Shown piece by piece: positions 35,803 through 45,097 of a stretch of DNA of 64,000 bases. The DNA lies in NCBI GenBank assembly GCA_025148965.1, contig CP102273.1, forward strand, positions 1,798,001 through 1,862,000. The letters run 5' to 3'. Both the position numbers and the translations under genes were made by a program. How positions within the stretch are numbered: the stretch's first letter is position 1; every line of letters begins with the position of its first letter. Below the pieces are notes generated by a model. That model ran no database searches. It was not told where the DNA came from and was given only the letters and a program-made list of their open reading frames with translations. This stretch comes from Intestinibacter bartlettii. GTDB taxonomy: Bacteria; Bacillota; Clostridia; Peptostreptococcales; Peptostreptococcaceae.

Positions 35803-36025
35803 GCTCCATCCTATCTATCAATAGGACGGAGCATATATTCCGCGTTGCCACCTAATTTGTATATAATAAATATATACCTCTCAATAAAGTACCAACATAC
35901 TTCTTCGCTGTAACGTGCGATCACGGTAAAATCTACTCTCAAAATATGATTTCAATTTACTCCTCAGAGGCCCATTCATTAAACTTTTTCTTGTTGAGAT
36001 TCCACCATCCTCAACTCTCTATATT
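35803..36025 (-). promoter_or_regulatory. T-box leader of trpP, specifier TGG (Trp)
   Basis: The antiterminator bulge is AGGTGGCAACGCGG at 35840-35853, the clostridial variant of the T-box sequence. The terminator GCTCCGTCCTAT...ATAGGATGGAGC with T run is at 35803-35832. Stem I begins TTCAATATAGAGAGTTG and is closed by ATTGAA. The specifier TGG is at 35972-35974 in the context GAA-TGG-GCCT. Binding of uncharged tRNA(Trp) would permit transcription of trpP. Confidence 0.92.
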
Positions 36026-36081
36026 GAACCTAAATTTAATTACTCTCCCTCTTCAAAGGATTTAAGTTATCTTATACTTAT

Positions 36082-36110
36082 ATAGTATTCACTTTATTAA
36101 GTTTTGTCAA
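36082..36110 (-). promoter_or_regulatory. Promoter of trpP
   Basis: A perfect TTGACA (36105-36110 on the minus strand) and TACTAT (36082-36087) with a 17-base spacer, just upstream of the T-box leader. Confidence 0.85.
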
Positions 36111-36140
36111 CAGCTTTTTTAAGTTTTTTATTTTTTCTAA

Positions 36141-37238
36141 CTAAATTATTTTAAATGGGTTTAAATACACTTCGCTTTTTATTGTTTCAAACTCTTCAAA
36201 ACCATCTATAAATCTTTTCATAACATCTTTAAATATATCTTCTGTATCGAAGTGTCCACAGTCAATTACATTCATATTCATATCAAGTGCATCTTGTGCT
36301 TCGTGGTATTTCATATCACCTGTTATTAAAACTTGTGCACCTTTTCTTTTAGATAATTTAACTAAGTCAGATCCAGCACCTGTACAAAGTGCAACTTTTT
36401 TTATTTTTGATTTTAAATCTCCGACAAGTCTTATTTTATCCATATCTAAAGTATCTTTTATTTTATTTGCAAGTTCCTCTAAAGTAATTTCATTATCTAG
36501 TGTCGCTATTCTACCTAGACCTTGTTTTTCGCCTTCATTTTGAAGCTCGTATACATCGTATGCAACCTCTTCATATGGATGAGCCTTTATCATTTCTTTT
36601 ATAACTTTATTTAATATACTTTTAGGTACTACAGTCTCGACTTTGACCTCATGTGTCTCTTCTATCTTACCTATCGTTCCTGTATATGGGTTTGTACCTT
36701 CTTCTGGTTTAAATGTACCTATACCAGCTGTGTTAAAGGTACAGTGGCTATAATTCCCTATAAATCCTGCATTATTTTTACCTAATACATCTCTTATTAT
36801 TTGTACATGAGTATTAGGCACGTATACAGCAAGTTTATATAGTTTTTCGCTTGTAGTTTCTTCTAATATCTCACAATTTTCAAATCCCATAATCTCCATA
36901 AAATAATCGTTTAATCCATCTTTAGCTATATCAAAATTAGTGTGCATAGAGTAAAGACTTATATCATTTTTTATAAGCTTTAAAATAAGTCTTCCCTTTA
37001 AATCACCTGAATTAACTCTATTTATTTTTGAAAAAATGAATGGGTGATGAGTTATTATTAAATCTACACCTTTTTGTATTGCTTCATCTACTACTTTTTC
37101 ATTTGCTTCTAGTGTAACTAGTATTTTTTTTACTTCTTTTTCATATTCCCCAACTAATAATCCAACATTGTCCCATGAGTATGCTAAATTAGTAGGATAT
37201 TTACTTTCTATTTTATCAATTAAATTTCGAAGTTTCAT
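36141..37238 (-). CDS. Nif3-like dinuclear metal-centre protein (YqfO type)
   Basis: 365 aa hexameric-type protein with the Nif3 halves at the ends and an inserted PII-like domain in the middle. Metal ligands: GVDLIITHHPFIFSK and SLYSMHTNFDIA in the first half, TGDMKYHEAQDALDMNM and DCGHFDTED in the last. Sometimes annotated as GTP cyclohydrolase I type 2, but the physiological reaction is not settled. It is 11 bases after trmK and ends the dnaG-rpoD-trmK-nif3 cluster, an order common in Firmicutes. Confidence 0.93.
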   Translation of the reverse strand: MKLRNLIDKIESKYPTNLAYSWDNVGLLVGEYEKEVKKILVTLEANEKVVDEAIQKGVDLIITHHPFIFSKINRVNSGDLKGRLILKLIKNDISLYSMHTNFDIAKDGLNDYFMEIMGFENCEILEETTSEKLYKLAVYVPNTHVQIIRDVLGKNNAGFIGNYSHCTFNTAGIGTFKPEEGTNPYTGTIGKIEETHEVKVETVVPKSILNKVIKEMIKAHPYEEVAYDVYELQNEGEKQGLGRIATLDNEITLEELANKIKDTLDMDKIRLVGDLKSKIKKVALCTGAGSDLVKLSKRKGAQVLITGDMKYHEAQDALDMNMNVIDCGHFDTEDIFKDVMKRFIDGFEEFETIKSEVYLNPFKII

Positions 37239-37249
37239 ATATTACCTCC

Positions 37250-37951
37250 CTATTTATTTAATAAATCATTTAAAGCATCTATCTTTTTGTTTAAAGCGGC
37301 TCTTTTATCTTCTATTCCTTGCCCTTCTTTTCCTTCTAATTTTTTTAATACGTTTTGATTTATTCTAATTTTATTTTCTATAAAATCATTAAGTAATGGG
37401 TCGTTATTTTGTATTAATTTTAGACCTATTTCATAGTAAATAGGATCTATTTCTTGAGGTTCTAATCCCTCATATTTACAAACTATTATCTCATATAATC
37501 TGTGCTCTTCTCTTACTAAATGTTCATCTAGTATTTTATATCCATTTTGATATAAGAACATTCTAAGCTCTTCTGGAGCTTGCATTGGTTGTAATATTAA
37601 TTTTTCTGTAGTATGAGCTACTTTTTCATTTGCTTTTAATAAGTTATTTATAAGCATTCCACCCATACCTGCTATTATTATCTCATCTACTTCATTTTCT
37701 TTTAAAACTTCTATTCCTGAACCTAGTCTTAAATCAACTTTATCTTGTAATTTATTTCTTGTTACTTCTTTTCTTGCATTTTCTAGTGGACCTTTGTTAA
37801 CATCCCCTAAAATAGCGTATTGTATTTTATTTTGATTTAAAAGGTATACAGGTATATACCCGTGGTCAGTTCCTATATCGGCTATTCTTTTTCCATTATC
37901 TACTAATGATGCAATTTTTAATAGTCTGTCTGTAAGTTTCACGTATTTCAT
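37250..37951 (-). CDS. trmK: tRNA (adenine22-N1)-methyltransferase
   Basis: SAM-dependent Rossmann-fold enzyme modifying A22 of tRNAs, 233 aa. Seen: RLLKIASLVDNGKRIADIGT (SAM loop ADIGTDHGYIP), AILGDVNKGPLENARKEV, LGSGIEVL and DEIIIAGMGGMLI, which together are diagnostic for TrmK. Its neighbourhood, between rpoD and the Nif3-like gene, is also typical. Charged helical C-terminal tail. Confidence 0.94.
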   Translation of the reverse strand: MKYVKLTDRLLKIASLVDNGKRIADIGTDHGYIPVYLLNQNKIQYAILGDVNKGPLENARKEVTRNKLQDKVDLRLGSGIEVLKENEVDEIIIAGMGGMLINNLLKANEKVAHTTEKLILQPMQAPEELRMFLYQNGYKILDEHLVREEHRLYEIIVCKYEGLEPQEIDPIYYEIGLKLIQNNDPLLNDFIENKIRINQNVLKKLEGKEGQGIEDKRAALNKKIDALNDLLNK

Positions 37952-37997
37952 CCTTTCTTTTTCAATTTGTGAACTTTTATATAATTATTAACTTAAA

Positions 37998-38019
37998 AAT
38001 TCGCCTTTTCAGGCGAATT
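37998..38019 (-). terminator. Terminator after rpoD
   Basis: AATTCGCCT and AGGCGAATT pair around a four-base loop and run into TTTTTAAG on the minus strand, separating rpoD from trmK. Confidence 0.85.
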
Positions 38020-38025
38020 CTTATC

Positions 38026-39183
38026 TTAATCTAAATAATCTCTTAACTTCTTAGAACGACTTGGATGTCTAAGTTTTCTAAGAGCCTTAGCTTCTATCTG
38101 TCTAATTCTTTCTCTAGTTACGTCGAATTCTTTACCAACTTCTTCTAGAGTTCTTGCTCTACCATCTTCTAAACCAAATCTTAGTTTTAGTACTTTTTGC
38201 TCTCTTTCATTTAATGAACCTAATACTTCTTCTATTTGGTCTTTAAGTAATGAATATGCAGCAGCTTCTGCTGGAGCTAATGCGTCTTCATCAGGTATAA
38301 AGTCTCCTAAGTGACTATCTTCTTCTTCCCCGATAGGAGTTTCTAAAGAAACAGGATCTTGAGCTATTTTCATTATTTCTCTTACTTTTTCTTCAGACAT
38401 ATCCATTTCTTTTGCTATTTCTTCTGGTTTTGGGTCACGTCCTAATTCTTGAAGTAATTGTCTTGATACTCTTATAAGTTTGTTTATTGTTTCTACCATA
38501 TGAACAGGTATTCTTATAGTTCTAGCTTGGTCTGCTATAGCACGAGTTATAGCTTGTCTTATCCACCAAGTAGCATAAGTACTGAATTTGAATCCTCTTT
38601 CATAGTCGAATTTTTCAACAGCTTTTATAAGTCCAAGGTTACCCTCTTGGATTAAGTCTAAGAATAACATTCCTCTACCAACGTATCTTTTTGCTATACT
38701 TACAACAAGTCTTAAGTTTGCTTCTACTAATCTTTGTTTAGCTATTTCGTCTCCCTCAAGCATTCTCTTTGCGTATTCTATTTCTTCATGTGGTTTAAGT
38801 AGAGGAATTTTTCCTATTTCTTTAAGGTACATTCTAACTGGGTCATCGATGCTTATACCTTTAGGAAGAGACAAGTCTATTTTATCCATTTCTATATCGT
38901 CTTCTTTTTTAAGTTCATCATCAGATACTCCATCAAAATCTTTATCTACGATTAAATCATTATCGTTATCAGAAAAATCAACATCTGCTTTTTGTGTTTT
39001 ATCTTCTATTATTTCTATTCCCAAATTTCCAAGTGTTTCGTAAAGGTTTTCTACTTGATCTTTATCAAGTTCTGTCTCAGAAAATGCTTCCATAATCTCT
39101 GATAGTGTTAAAGATCCTTGTTTTTTACCTTTATCTATAAGTGTTTTTGCCGTTAACCTTTTATTATCTTTCTTACTTGCCAT
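38026..39183 (-). CDS. rpoD: Primary RNA polymerase sigma factor
   Basis: Housekeeping sigma-70 (SigA), 385 aa. Region 1.1-like N-terminus, an acidic linker, region 1.2 ([19 protein letters not shown]), region 2 ([20 protein letters not shown] and [19 protein letters not shown]), region 3 and region 4 ([20 protein letters not shown]). This reads -10 TATAAT and -35 TTGACA promoters as seen in the window. It follows dnaG after 29 bases, the classical macromolecular synthesis operon. Confidence 0.98.
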   Translation of the reverse strand: MASKKDNKRLTAKTLIDKGKKQGSLTLSEIMEAFSETELDKDQVENLYETLGNLGIEIIEDKTQKADVDFSDNDNDLIVDKDFDGVSDDELKKEDDIEMDKIDLSLPKGISIDDPVRMYLKEIGKIPLLKPHEEIEYAKRMLEGDEIAKQRLVEANLRLVVSIAKRYVGRGMLFLDLIQEGNLGLIKAVEKFDYERGFKFSTYATWWIRQAITRAIADQARTIRIPVHMVETINKLIRVSRQLLQELGRDPKPEEIAKEMDMSEEKVREIMKIAQDPVSLETPIGEEEDSHLGDFIPDEDALAPAEAAAYSLLKDQIEEVLGSLNEREQKVLKLRFGLEDGRARTLEEVGKEFDVTRERIRQIEAKALRKLRHPSRSKKLRDYLD

Positions 39184-39212
39184 AAATAATTCTCCTCCTT
39201 TCTATAAGTCGT

Positions 39213-41030
39213 TTATAAATCTTTTTTTATTTTTTCTCTTTTTAAAATTTCTAAACTCAACTTCATAATTTTATCATCTACCTCTTTCGTATTGCTATTG
39301 CTCTTTTTAAGTAAATCAAGTTCTTTTGACAATCTTTCTATTTGAATTGACATTGACTTTATTTCATTTTCTATTGTATTTTTTCTAATTTTTTTAATTA
39401 TTTCTTTAGTACTATCAATAGTATAAGTATTAATTTCTTCTATTTCTATATTATTGATATTTTTTATATATTCTTCAGATATGTTTAAACTTTTAATTTT
39501 GTCAATAGTTATTTTGTCCAATTCTTTATTTTTAATTATGTAATTAAAAATTTCCTTTGTTTCATCAATCGAAAATTCATCGCTTTTTATATCTGAAATT
39601 ACAGAATTTCTAAGTTCCTTATTTTCCATCAATAATTTTATAAAGTTAGTTTCTACTTTTAAATACCCATCTTGTATCTTTGACATTTGCTCTATTTTTC
39701 TATGAACATTTGTGTGTTTTGCATTATTTTTATTATTATAATTTCTGCTTACTTTAATACCTATACTAGCTCTTATTGAATCTACACTTATATTTGTTAA
39801 ATCACTTAAATATTTAGCATATAAATCTTTTTCAATCGGACTTTTTAATTTTTTTAGCATTAAAGTAGATTCTTCTACAAAGTTCATCTTTTGAGTATCA
39901 TTTTTTAAATTATATTTATTTTTTAATAAATCTATCTTAAACTTTATATAATAATCTGACTCCTCAATTGCTTTTTTATATCCGTCAAAACCATATTTTT
40001 TTATAAAATCATCTGGATCTTTACAATCCTTCAAATTTAGTATTTTTACTTTTATATCTGCTTTAAGTAAAATATCAATTGCTCTTAAAGTAGCATTTTG
40101 GCCAGCTTGATCTGAGTCATAAGATATAATAACATTTTTTGCAAATCTTCTAATCAATTTCGCTTGTTCTATAGTAAGGGCAGTTCCTAAAGTTGCTACA
40201 ACATTTTCTATATTATTTTGATATAATGATATTAAATCCATATATCCTTCAACTAGAATTAATGTATCATCTTTTATACCCTTTTTAGATATATTTAATC
40301 CATATAAATTCATTCTCTTATTGAATACTAATGTCTCTGGTGAATTTAAATATTTTGGAAGTGAATCATCTAAAACTCTTCCCCCAAATCCAATAACTTT
40401 TCCATTGTAATTAAATATAGGAAACATAACTCTATTTCTAAATCTATCAAAATACTTATTGCTTTCGGTTTTGTGTGTAATTAAACCACATTTTACTAAA
40501 TCAGTTTTGTCATAGCCTTTTGATAGTAAATAATTCATTAAGCTATTCCATGAATTAGGTGAATATCCTAGACCAAATTTTTTAATGATTTTATCGCTCA
40601 ATCCTCTTTTTCTTAGGTATTCATATCCTGGATTTTTTGTTCTTAATAAATTAGCAAAGTAAAATCTAGCTGCCTCTGTGTGTATTTCTCTGAATTTATT
40701 TATTTCTTGAATCTTTTTCTTTTCTTCTTCACTTATATTCCTGTCTAAAGTTATACCACATTTTCTAGCTAAGATTTTTACAGCTTCCATAAAGTCTACA
40801 TTTTCCCATCTCATTACAAAGCTAATTACATCTCCACCTGCATTGCATCCAAAGCACTTATATATTTGTTTAGACTTGCTCACCATAAATGAACCTGTCT
40901 TTTCAGAATGAAATGGACATAATCCTGTATAATTAGAACCTGATTTTTCAAGATGCATATAATCTGATATTATATCTACAATATCACATCTACTTTTTAT
41001 TTCTTCTATAATGTCTTTTAAATCATTCAA
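39213..41030 (-). CDS. dnaG: DNA primase
   Basis: Makes RNA primers at the fork, 605 aa. Zinc-binding CHC2 domain (CPFHSEKTGSFMVSKSK and KCFGCNAGG), the catalytic TOPRIM core (GFGGRVLDDSLPKYLNSPE, LVEGYMDLISLYQ, SYDSDQAGQNATLRA) and a helicase-binding C-terminal region. A TTG start at 41030 is preferred because the GTG at 41039 overlaps the AGGTGAT ribosome site; the choice changes the protein by three residues. First gene of the dnaG-rpoD cluster. Confidence 0.96.
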   Translation of the reverse strand: MNDLKDIIEEIKSRCDIVDIISDYMHLEKSGSNYTGLCPFHSEKTGSFMVSKSKQIYKCFGCNAGGDVISFVMRWENVDFMEAVKILARKCGITLDRNISEEEKKKIQEINKFREIHTEAARFYFANLLRTKNPGYEYLRKRGLSDKIIKKFGLGYSPNSWNSLMNYLLSKGYDKTDLVKCGLITHKTESNKYFDRFRNRVMFPIFNYNGKVIGFGGRVLDDSLPKYLNSPETLVFNKRMNLYGLNISKKGIKDDTLILVEGYMDLISLYQNNIENVVATLGTALTIEQAKLIRRFAKNVIISYDSDQAGQNATLRAIDILLKADIKVKILNLKDCKDPDDFIKKYGFDGYKKAIEESDYYIKFKIDLLKNKYNLKNDTQKMNFVEESTLMLKKLKSPIEKDLYAKYLSDLTNISVDSIRASIGIKVSRNYNNKNNAKHTNVHRKIEQMSKIQDGYLKVETNFIKLLMENKELRNSVISDIKSDEFSIDETKEIFNYIIKNKELDKITIDKIKSLNISEEYIKNINNIEIEEINTYTIDSTKEIIKKIRKNTIENEIKSMSIQIERLSKELDLLKKSNSNTKEVDDKIMKLSLEILKREKIKKDL

Positions 41031-41039
41031 ACTTATCAC

Positions 41040-41376
41040 CTACCGGTGTTATTTTTTGTTAACATTTCTATTTTACCTTATAATACATATTTGTCAAATA
41101 CTATTGTACATAATTCGACTTTTTTTGTTAATTTCCTTCTAACTCAATCTATTTTTTATTAGTTTTTTTTATTTTTTTTTATAATAATCCTTAAAAAAAT
41201 ATATTTAAATATTATTTTTAATATAATTTAAAATAAATTTCTTTTTTTTTTTAATATTTTTTATTTATCATATAGAAAAAAATATTCATATAGTATATTG
41301 TAGTATATTTTGTAAAAATTTTTTTCTTATTATAAAAAAACTTCGTTTCGTAATTTATCTTACACTAGAAAAGGGA
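41040..41376. other. AT-rich intergenic region upstream of dnaG
   Basis: About 335 bases, over 85% A+T by eye, with several runs of eight to eleven A or T (for example 41165-41180 and 41241-41250). I see no open frame, RNA element or clear promoter pair, though it must hold the dnaG promoter. The long homopolymer runs are places where sequence accuracy is doubtful. Confidence 0.5.
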
Positions 41377-41387
41377 CTATAAGCCCC
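41371..41387 (-). terminator. Small terminator overlapping the end of the frameshifted gene
   Basis: GGGGCT and AGTCCC pair around TAT and are followed by TTTTC on the minus strand. The stop codon of the restored reading frame (41377-41379) is inside the stem-loop. Confidence 0.65.
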
Positions 41388-41699
41388 TCTTTATTAATTT
41401 ACATGTTACATTGTAATATTTATCTTTTTTACCTTTGTTTTTTCTAGTATTTATTAATTCATATATTTTGTCGATATAGTTACTATCTTCACTCAATCTT
41501 ATCAAACTCACTAGATAGTACTCATCTGTACTTTTAGGGACTTTTTTTTAATAACTAAGTCTATAGCTGTCTTAGCTGCATCGAAATGTCTTAAATGTGT
41601 ATGCCCATCTTGAAAACACTTTTTAGTGTTGTAAGCTATATAACCTCCTCTTACTTGAAAAATTATATATTCTTTCTTTTCATAGATTTTATTATACAT
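41377..41699 (-). pseudogene. Conserved hypothetical protein gene with a one-base frameshift
   Basis: From the ATG at 41699 the first 53 residues (MYNKIYEKKEYIIFQVRGGY, then IAYNTKKCFQDGHTHLRHFD and AAKTAIDLVIKKK) are protein-like; the frame then hits a run of eight A (41542-41549) and stops at 41511. Shifting by one base after the run continues a well-formed sequence: VPKSTDEYYLVSLIRLSEDS, NYIDKIYELINTRKNKGKKD, KYYNVTCKLIKRGL, ending at 41377 inside a terminator. The whole product would be 107 aa. I recall similar small proteins in related species but know no function. Either a real mutation, transcript slippage on A8, or a sequencing error. Confidence 0.75.
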
Positions 41700-41775
41700 T
41701 TAATCAAATCCTTCTAAAAATATTCTTAATATATAATATTAATTTTTTCACAAAGTAATTACTATTTTTCGCAAT

Positions 41776-42486
41776 TTATCTATTTTTTTTATCTAAGAGC
41801 TCTGACACTGTAACAAATTTGTATCCTTTTTGTTGCAGGCTCGGTATTATTGTATCTAGTGCCTTTATAGTATTTTCTGTTCCATAATCATGTAACAGTA
41901 TTATATCTCCCGGTTTTACATTATTTATTATTTTGTTTGAAATTTGATTTGAAGATGGATTTTGCCAATCCCTTACATCAACTCCACTCCATAATACCAC
42001 TGTGTAACCTAAATCTTTTGATAACTCTTCTAAACATCTTTTATTGTAATTTCCAAATGGCGGTCTAAATACTTTAGGTTTTTGACCTGTCTTTTCCATT
42101 ATTATATTTTCACAGTCTTTTATTTCAGTTTTTAATTGTTCTTCAGATAATGTGCTTATATCAGGATGAGTATACGTATGGTTACCTATTTCATGACCTT
42201 CTTTACTAGCTCTAATTACAGAGTCCGGATACCATTTTACATGCTTTCCAACTACAAAGAAAGTTGCCTTTGCATCGTATTTTTTTAATACATCTAAAAT
42301 CTTTGCTGTTTCTTTTGGATGTGGCCCATCGTCAAATGTGATAGCTATTTCCATATTTTCATTTGAATTCTCTTTTATTATTTTGTTCTCATCACCTTTA
42401 TTGTAGGACATTATTAAAGAAGTACTTGTCAAAAAAAATAATAATACTATCACACTTACTTTTTTAAAGTATTTTTTATAGTTCAT
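41776..42486 (-). CDS. Polysaccharide deacetylase (NodB domain), exported
   Basis: Removes acetyl groups from cell-wall glycans. 236 aa with an N-terminal helix (residues 10-27) acting as anchor or signal. NodB motifs are complete: EIAITFDDGPHPKET (catalytic Asp and metal Asp), HEIGNHTYTHPDI (metal His pair), FRPPFGNYN, VLWSGVDVRDW and GDIILLHDY. This resembles PdaA/PdaB-like deacetylases linked to spore or vegetative peptidoglycan. Single gene in an otherwise eroding neighbourhood, but itself intact. Confidence 0.93.
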   Translation of the reverse strand: MNYKKYFKKVSVIVLLFFLTSTSLIMSYNKGDENKIIKENSNENMEIAITFDDGPHPKETAKILDVLKKYDAKATFFVVGKHVKWYPDSVIRASKEGHEIGNHTYTHPDISTLSEEQLKTEIKDCENIIMEKTGQKPKVFRPPFGNYNKRCLEELSKDLGYTVVLWSGVDVRDWQNPSSNQISNKIINNVKPGDIILLHDYGTENTIKALDTIIPSLQQKGYKFVTVSELLDKKNR

Positions 42487-42571
42487 GATATTGTCCTTTC
42501 GTTATTCATATTGCTAATAACTATCATGCCCTAAATATAGTTTTATAATTCACATTTATTCCAATTTTAAA

Positions 42572-43378
42572 TTAAAATTTTACTGTGAAAATTTCTTCTA
42601 AGCTTCTTCCAAAGATTGAAGGTTTATCAAATTTCCAAGTTCCTTCATACACCAATTCCCCATCTAAATAAAAACTACCATATCCGTGTTTTTTACCATT
42701 TCTAAATTCCCCTACATATTTTTTACTATCACTCCATATGTAAGTCCCCGTTCCGTGGATTTGATTTGACTTCCACTGTCCTTCATAAATTAAAACCCCC
42801 GATGAATTGTAGCATGAACCAAATCCATCCATCTTGTTATCTTTATATTCTCCATAATACATACATCCATCGTTCCATTTAAAGATACCTTTTCCATTTT
42901 TCTTTCCATTTTTAAAGTTTCCGATATATTCATCTCCATTTGCATAAAGTATTTGTCCGATACCTTCTCTAACATCATTTTTAAATGATCCTATATATGT
43001 ATTTCCATTTGGAAATATATATTGCCCATATCCTTCTTTTAGGTTTGCCTTAAATTCACCAGCGTATTCTAATTCTCTTTCATCTTCTGTAAAAAACGAA
43101 TATATCCCAATTCCGTCCATCTTAGCATCTTTTATTTTTCCTATATATTTATCTCCATTACTAAAACAGTAAATTTTTACTTCATTACATTTAAAATCTA
43201 TTTCTTCATTTGTAAGAGCATTATCTTCTATCACCTTAACATCTTCTTCACTTGCTTTTATATCTTTTTTAAGTGCTTTTCTTTTTATATTTTGTGCAGT
43301 TCTTACTTTTCTCTTTACATCATTTATAGACTTTAAAAAATTATTATACATAGCAACATTGCTTTTTGTATCACTCAT
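42572..43378 (-). CDS. MORN-repeat protein
   Basis: 268 aa with a helical, basic N-terminus (residues 1-60) and eight or nine MORN repeats from about residue 70 to 255, recognisable as Y-x-G-x-(F/W)-(K/R)-(N/D)-G-x-x-x-G-x-G, for example YIGSFKNDVREGIGQILY, YIGNFKNGKKNGKGIFKW, YYGEYKDNKMDGFGSCY and YVGEFRNGKKHGYGSFY. MORN repeats form elongated beta structures that bind lipids or proteins. No signal peptide, so cytoplasmic. Its role in bacteria is not established. Confidence 0.9.
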   Translation of the reverse strand: MSDTKSNVAMYNNFLKSINDVKRKVRTAQNIKRKALKKDIKASEEDVKVIEDNALTNEEIDFKCNEVKIYCFSNGDKYIGKIKDAKMDGIGIYSFFTEDERELEYAGEFKANLKEGYGQYIFPNGNTYIGSFKNDVREGIGQILYANGDEYIGNFKNGKKNGKGIFKWNDGCMYYGEYKDNKMDGFGSCYNSSGVLIYEGQWKSNQIHGTGTYIWSDSKKYVGEFRNGKKHGYGSFYLDGELVYEGTWKFDKPSIFGRSLEEIFTVKF

Positions 43379-43657
43379 ATAAAATGCTTCCTTTCTTTAG
43401 ACTAAAAAAATATTGATTATATCTACAATATAATTATATAATTTTAATTCTTTTATAACAATAATTTAGAAAACTATAATTTATAATATATAAATATAAT
43501 ATACTGAAACTGTAATATATTGAAAATCTTCAATATATATACTTTTAATATAATATAAATTAATTACGATAATTTTTCTATACAATGAAAAAAAGTCCTC
43601 CTAAATATAGAGAACTTTTTTATTTATTATAGTATTAAAATTTTTTAAAAATCTTTC

Positions 43658-44525
43658 TTATAAATATCTTTCTTTAAATCCTTTACCCTTTACTTCATTT
43701 ACATCATTTACTGATATAAATGCTCTTTTATCATATTTAAGTGCTATTTCTTTTATTTTAGGTATTTCTTTTGATAAAGCTACACAGTATACTATTTTTT
43801 TCTTTTCACGTGTATATCCACCTTCTGCATTAAGGAATGTAACACCTCTTACTAAATCTTTCATTATGTCATCTGCAACTTCTTGAGATTTTTCAGTAAA
43901 TACCATAACAGCTTTTTCTTCAAAGAATGCATCTTTTACTACTGCCATTGTTTGAGCATTTAAGAACATACTTATCAATGTATATAATGCTAAGTTTATA
44001 CCGAATAAAAAGCTACCACATAAAACTATTGCTATATTTGTAGCTAATGCTGTATTTTTAACTTCTACATTTCTTTTTATTTTTAAAATTGCACCTATAA
44101 TATCTGTACCACCTTGTGATGATTTTGCTCTAAATGTAAGCCCTACACCTATACCACATAAAACACCACCAAATGCACTTTGAAGTAATATATCATCAAC
44201 TTGTATATAACTTCCTATATCTTGTGTTATACCTAATATAACTGAAAATAATACCATATTAATCAAACTAGTGATACAAAAATCTCTTTCTAAGTACATA
44301 AATCCAAGTATAAATATAGGTATATTTATTAAGAATGTAAGCAAGCCCACATTTATATTTGTAATATAGTTAAGCATTGTCGCTAGCCCTGTAACACCTC
44401 CACTTAAAAGATGTGCCGGTCTTATAAATCCATTTATTCCTATGCTTGATATAATCATTCCAGATAAAATAACAATATATCTAACAAAAATATTCTCTTC
44501 TTACTACATTATTGACCTTACTCAT
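43658..44525 (-). pseudogene. YitT-family membrane protein gene with a one-base frameshift
   Basis: From an ATG at 44458 the frame encodes 266 residues of a YitT/DUF2179 protein (HLLSGGVTGLATMLNYI, GLTFRAKSSQGGTDIIGAI, C-terminal domain ending FISVNDVNEVKGKG), but the first helix is incomplete. Removing one T from the run of five at 44486-44490 joins it to an upstream start at 44525: MSKVNNVVRREYF, then VRYIVILSGMIISSIGINGF, restoring the usual N-terminus. The ATG at 44525 also overlaps the end of the upstream small gene in an ATGAGTAA junction, a coupling that makes sense only in the restored frame. Function of the family is unknown; a shortened product from 44458 remains possible. Confidence 0.8.
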
Positions 44526-44726
44526 AATATCCATATGTCAAAATCATATCCCCTTTATCTTTATAGATTTTGACTTCTCCTTCCTCATAAAATTTTCACT
44601 CATTCCTATTAATTTTCTTGTTTGCTTTTCTTTACCTATTATTATAGTATCTTTTTTTAATCTGTAAAGTGCAATTTCTTGGTCATTTTTGGATATTTTT
44701 AACATTCCATGAAATTTTGCTTGCAT
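44518..44726 (-). pseudogene. Small hypothetical gene with a one-base frameshift
   Basis: From the ATG at 44726 the frame reads MQAKFHGMLKISKNDQEIAL, YRLKKDTIIIGKEKQTRKLI, GMSENF and then drifts into a Lys-rich tail ending at 44544. Adding one base near the A4/T4 junction at 44587-44596 continues as YEEGEVKIYKDKGDMILTYG-YYE and stops at 44518, overlapping the YitT start by eight bases. The restored product would be about 69 aa, cytoplasmic, beta-rich. No family known. The ribosome site is weak (AGAAAG). The overlap with yitT suggests an operon. Confidence 0.6.
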
Positions 44727-45009
44727 TTTTTTCTTTCTATCTTATTTATGATTTTTGTATTTTTTTTATTTCATTTTTAGCTCACAAAAATATGTATTTT
44801 ACTTTAAAAATTTCTGATTTAAGAATTTTTTTAAAATTAACTTTCATGTGATGCAAGTAATATATATATAAATTCATTATTTATATTAAAAAATTTTTTT
44901 TTTTTTTTTATTAATTTTGCTTCTCCTTTCAAGAAATCATTTTCCCACCTTCAAATACACATGTCCATTTTTTATATCTATAGTATCATTTTGAAAATAT
45001 TATTTCAAA
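44727..45009. other. AT-rich intergenic region
   Basis: No gene seen. It contains a run of about 17 T near 44894-44910 and should include the promoter of the small gene at 44518-44726. Nothing else recognisable. Confidence 0.4.
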
Positions 45010-45042
45010 AAAATAAAGATGGAAATAATCCATCTTTATTTT
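45010..45042 (-). terminator. Terminator after the substrate-binding protein gene
   Basis: AAAATAAAGATGG pairs with CCATCTTTATTTT around a seven-base loop, followed by T on the minus strand. Confidence 0.85.
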
Positions 45043-45097
45043 GAATCAATATATTTGTCAAATTTCTAAGTTATATAACCAAACTATTTTTAATTAA

